Positions 7,586-8,465 of a stretch of DNA of 8,465 bases are shown in pieces. Source of the DNA: Chloroflexota bacterium. GTDB taxonomy: Bacteria > Chloroflexota > Dehalococcoidia > Bin125. Below the pieces are notes generated by a model, which saw nothing but the letters and a program-made list of their open reading frames with translations, did no database searches and had not been told where the DNA came from. The DNA lies in NCBI GenBank assembly GCA_027296805.1, contig JAPUIR010000162.1, positions 1 through 8,465 of the forward strand. The letters are read 5' to 3'. The first letter of the stretch is position 1. The number at the start of each line of letters is the position of its first letter. A program made the position numbers and the translations under genes.

Positions 7586-7614
7586 AGTATCAGTCTCCCG
7601 TCTCATGGGGGCAA
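7586..7614 (-). promoter_or_regulatory. Candidate sigma-70-like promoter for the Ig-repeat protein gene
   Basis: TTGCCC (7614-7609) and GATACT (7591-7586) on the minus strand are spaced by exactly 17 bases, each matching four of six consensus positions. Transcription would start near 7578, leaving a leader of about 30 bases that contains the AGGGAG ribosome site (7559-7554) before the GTG at 7546. If used, this promoter excludes the longer starts at 7606 and 7630, because they would lie within or upstream of it. Confidence 0.4.
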
Positions 7615-7700
7615 CCGAGACAGGACCCAAGCAGTCGGGCGCGAGCCTATCCGCCTCGTGTAGCCTCCTCTTTCAACACCCCAAGAACGAGGAGTGATGC

Positions 7701-8015
7701 GTGCCCGAATCCGTCTACTTGCAAGCCACGCTCCACGTCCGCCAGGGCAAGATGGGGCTCTTCAACGCGACCTTGACAGAGATGACCCCGGCCCTCGAAG
7801 CCGAGGGCTGGACCTTGCTGGGGGCGTACGTCAATGCGATCGGGAGGCTCAACACCGTCGTCGACCTCTGGCAGGTCCCCGACGCCAACAGCGTGCAATC
7901 GACGCTGGCAGCGGTCGCCAACCACCCCGATATGCGCCGCTGGGCGACGGCGCTCGCGGAGGCCGTCGAGGAAGAGACGATCCAACTGATGGTGAAGACG
8001 CCGTACTCGCCCTAG
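7701..8015 (+). CDS. Small NIPSNAP-like / dimeric alpha-beta barrel protein
   Basis: The 104-residue product starts at GTG 7701, supported by ACGAGGAG (7687-7694) six bases upstream. A nearer ATG at 7697 is out of frame. It has the strand-helix-strand plan of the dimeric ferredoxin-like (NIPSNAP) family: an N-terminal strand YLQATLHV (6-13), a helix with LTEMTPALEAEGW (25-37), a strand LLGAYVNAIG (39-48), a strand with TVVDLWQVPDA (52-62), then helices with HPDMRRWATALAEA (75-88) and a last strand with TIQLMVKTP (93-101). The usual family length is about 100 residues per domain, so this is one domain that should form a dimer. The molecular role of most bacterial members is not established; some relatives are small-molecule monooxygenases, but I see no diagnostic catalytic residue. 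It is divergent from the secreted-protein gene and its stop codon overlaps that of the next gene. Confidence 0.8.
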   Translation: MPESVYLQATLHVRQGKMGLFNATLTEMTPALEAEGWTLLGAYVNAIGRLNTVVDLWQVPDANSVQSTLAAVANHPDMRRWATALAEAVEEETIQLMVKTPYSP

Positions 8016-8030
8016 TCAGACGGTGCGGCG
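7999..8030 (+). terminator. Possible hairpin spanning the overlapping stop codons
   Basis: CGCCGTAC (7999-8006) can pair with GTGCGGCG (8023-8030) over eight positions, one of them a G-U wobble in the plus-strand transcript, around a 16-base loop. The loop holds both stop codons. No T run follows. On the opposite strand the wobble becomes an A-C mismatch, so the structure favours the plus-strand transcript. The long loop and coding constraint make this weak. Confidence 0.25.
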
Positions 8031-8464
8031 CGGAGGTCAACGCCGAACGACTTCGCGGCCGCGATCTCTAGGGCGTTGAACCCCCGTCCTCCGCCGCTGC
8101 CCGCATCGATGATCGTCATGTAGTCGATCCCCGACCCCTCATCGGCGGTCGCCACCACACGGCAGGGGATCCCGACGTTCTCGCTCGTCCCCTCGATGTC
8201 TGCCGCCGGGTGGGTGCCGAGCACCAGCGACGCGAGCCGGCGAACCTCGGCGGCGCGCCAACCGCCCTGGTCATCGAAGCGACGTGAGAGATCCAGGTTG
8301 AGATAGGTCATGCAGAAGGCCCGCCAGGCCCCTGCGCTGGGCGTCGCGCAAAGCACCCACCCATCAAGGCCACGGAAAAGATGCGCGACCGCGGCGTCGT
8401 GATCGGCGAGAAAAGTTGCGCAGTCCAACCCAGCGCCATTGGGCGCCGAGATGTCGCTGCCGAG
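8012..8464 (-). CDS. Unrecognised protein, 5' end cut by the right window edge
   Basis: The minus-strand frame ending in TAG at 8014-8012 is open through to the window edge (about 150 residues visible). A TTG at 8428 could serve as a start, but it has no ribosome site, and the frame continues upstream with ordinary sequence (LGSDISAPNGAGLDCATF), so the true start is probably outside. I do not recognise the family. Visible features are a Trp-rich first half (GWVLCATPSAGAWRAF, about 35-50), an LASLVLGTHPAADIEGT stretch mid-way, and a Gly-rich YMTIIDAGSGGGRGFNALEI segment near the C-terminus. Three Cys residues lie in the visible half-to-middle part. No signal peptide or membrane segment is visible. 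It is convergent with the NIPSNAP-like gene and their stops overlap by four bases. Confidence 0.65.
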   Translation of the reverse strand, partial: LGSDISAPNGAGLDCATFLADHDAAVAHLFRGLDGWVLCATPSAGAWRAFCMTYLNLDLSRRFDDQGGWRAAEVRRLASLVLGTHPAADIEGTSENVGIPCRVVATADEGSGIDYMTIIDAGSGGGRGFNALEIAAAKSFGVDLRAAPSD

Positions 8465-8465
8465 C

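Noticed and set aside
7604..7630. ATG 7606 or TTG 7630 as start of the Ig-repeat protein
   Set aside because: Neither has a ribosome site, both add a polar extension before the signal peptide, and both conflict with the best promoter candidate.
8426..8428. TTG 8428 as start of the right-edge gene
   Set aside because: It has no Shine-Dalgarno sequence and the frame stays open with protein-like sequence up to the window edge.
1..8465. Mobile elements, CRISPR arrays, tRNA or rRNA genes, riboswitches
   Set aside because: I saw no transposase or integrase motifs, no regularly spaced repeats and no cloverleaf-like sequence. The non-coding spacers are all under 200 bp.

Overview
This is a high-GC bacterial chromosomal window that is almost entirely coding. 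It holds six protein genes and no sign of mobile elements, CRISPR arrays or RNA genes. Three features suggest, but do not prove, a Chloroflexota (Dehalococcoidia-like) or other high-GC Gram-positive-type lineage. These are a membrane Ser/Thr kinase with a TolB-like propeller, a secreted protein built of Ig-like repeats plus duplicated 'YTG...FFPG.P' modules, and the base composition. The lineage call is inference.

Layout. Positions 1-1266 (minus, running off the left edge) encode an FHA phosphopeptide-binding domain joined to a dinucleotide-binding, oxidoreductase-like region. Across a 177-bp divergent spacer, 1444-4314 (plus) encodes a 956-residue transmembrane Ser/Thr protein kinase. Its order is kinase, Ala/Glu linker, Ig-like domain, membrane helix, acidic Pro-rich stalk, six-bladed TolB-type propeller and a helical C-terminal domain. 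It converges on gdhA (4343-5692, minus), a hexameric-type glutamate dehydrogenase, with only 28 bp between the coding ends. A perfect 11-bp inverted repeat sits there and contains the gdhA stop codon. Thirty bases upstream of gdhA, on the same strand, ends a secreted or membrane-anchored protein (5723-7546) with two four-cysteine Ig-like repeats and two related C-terminal modules. A divergent gene (7701-8015, plus) encodes a small NIPSNAP/dimeric alpha-beta barrel protein. It converges on an unrecognised gene cut by the right edge (8012-8464, minus), and the two stop codons overlap in a CTAG.

How the genes may work together. The kinase and the FHA protein form a natural writer/reader pair: the kinase can phosphorylate threonines and the FHA domain can bind phosphothreonine. 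The kinase presents a large extracytoplasmic propeller that could sense a ligand. gdhA next door recalls the actinobacterial GarA/OdhI theme, in which an FHA protein under kinase control regulates glutamate metabolism. That link is a hypothesis here. The 5723-7546 gene and gdhA may share a transcript by spacing, although their functions have no obvious connection.
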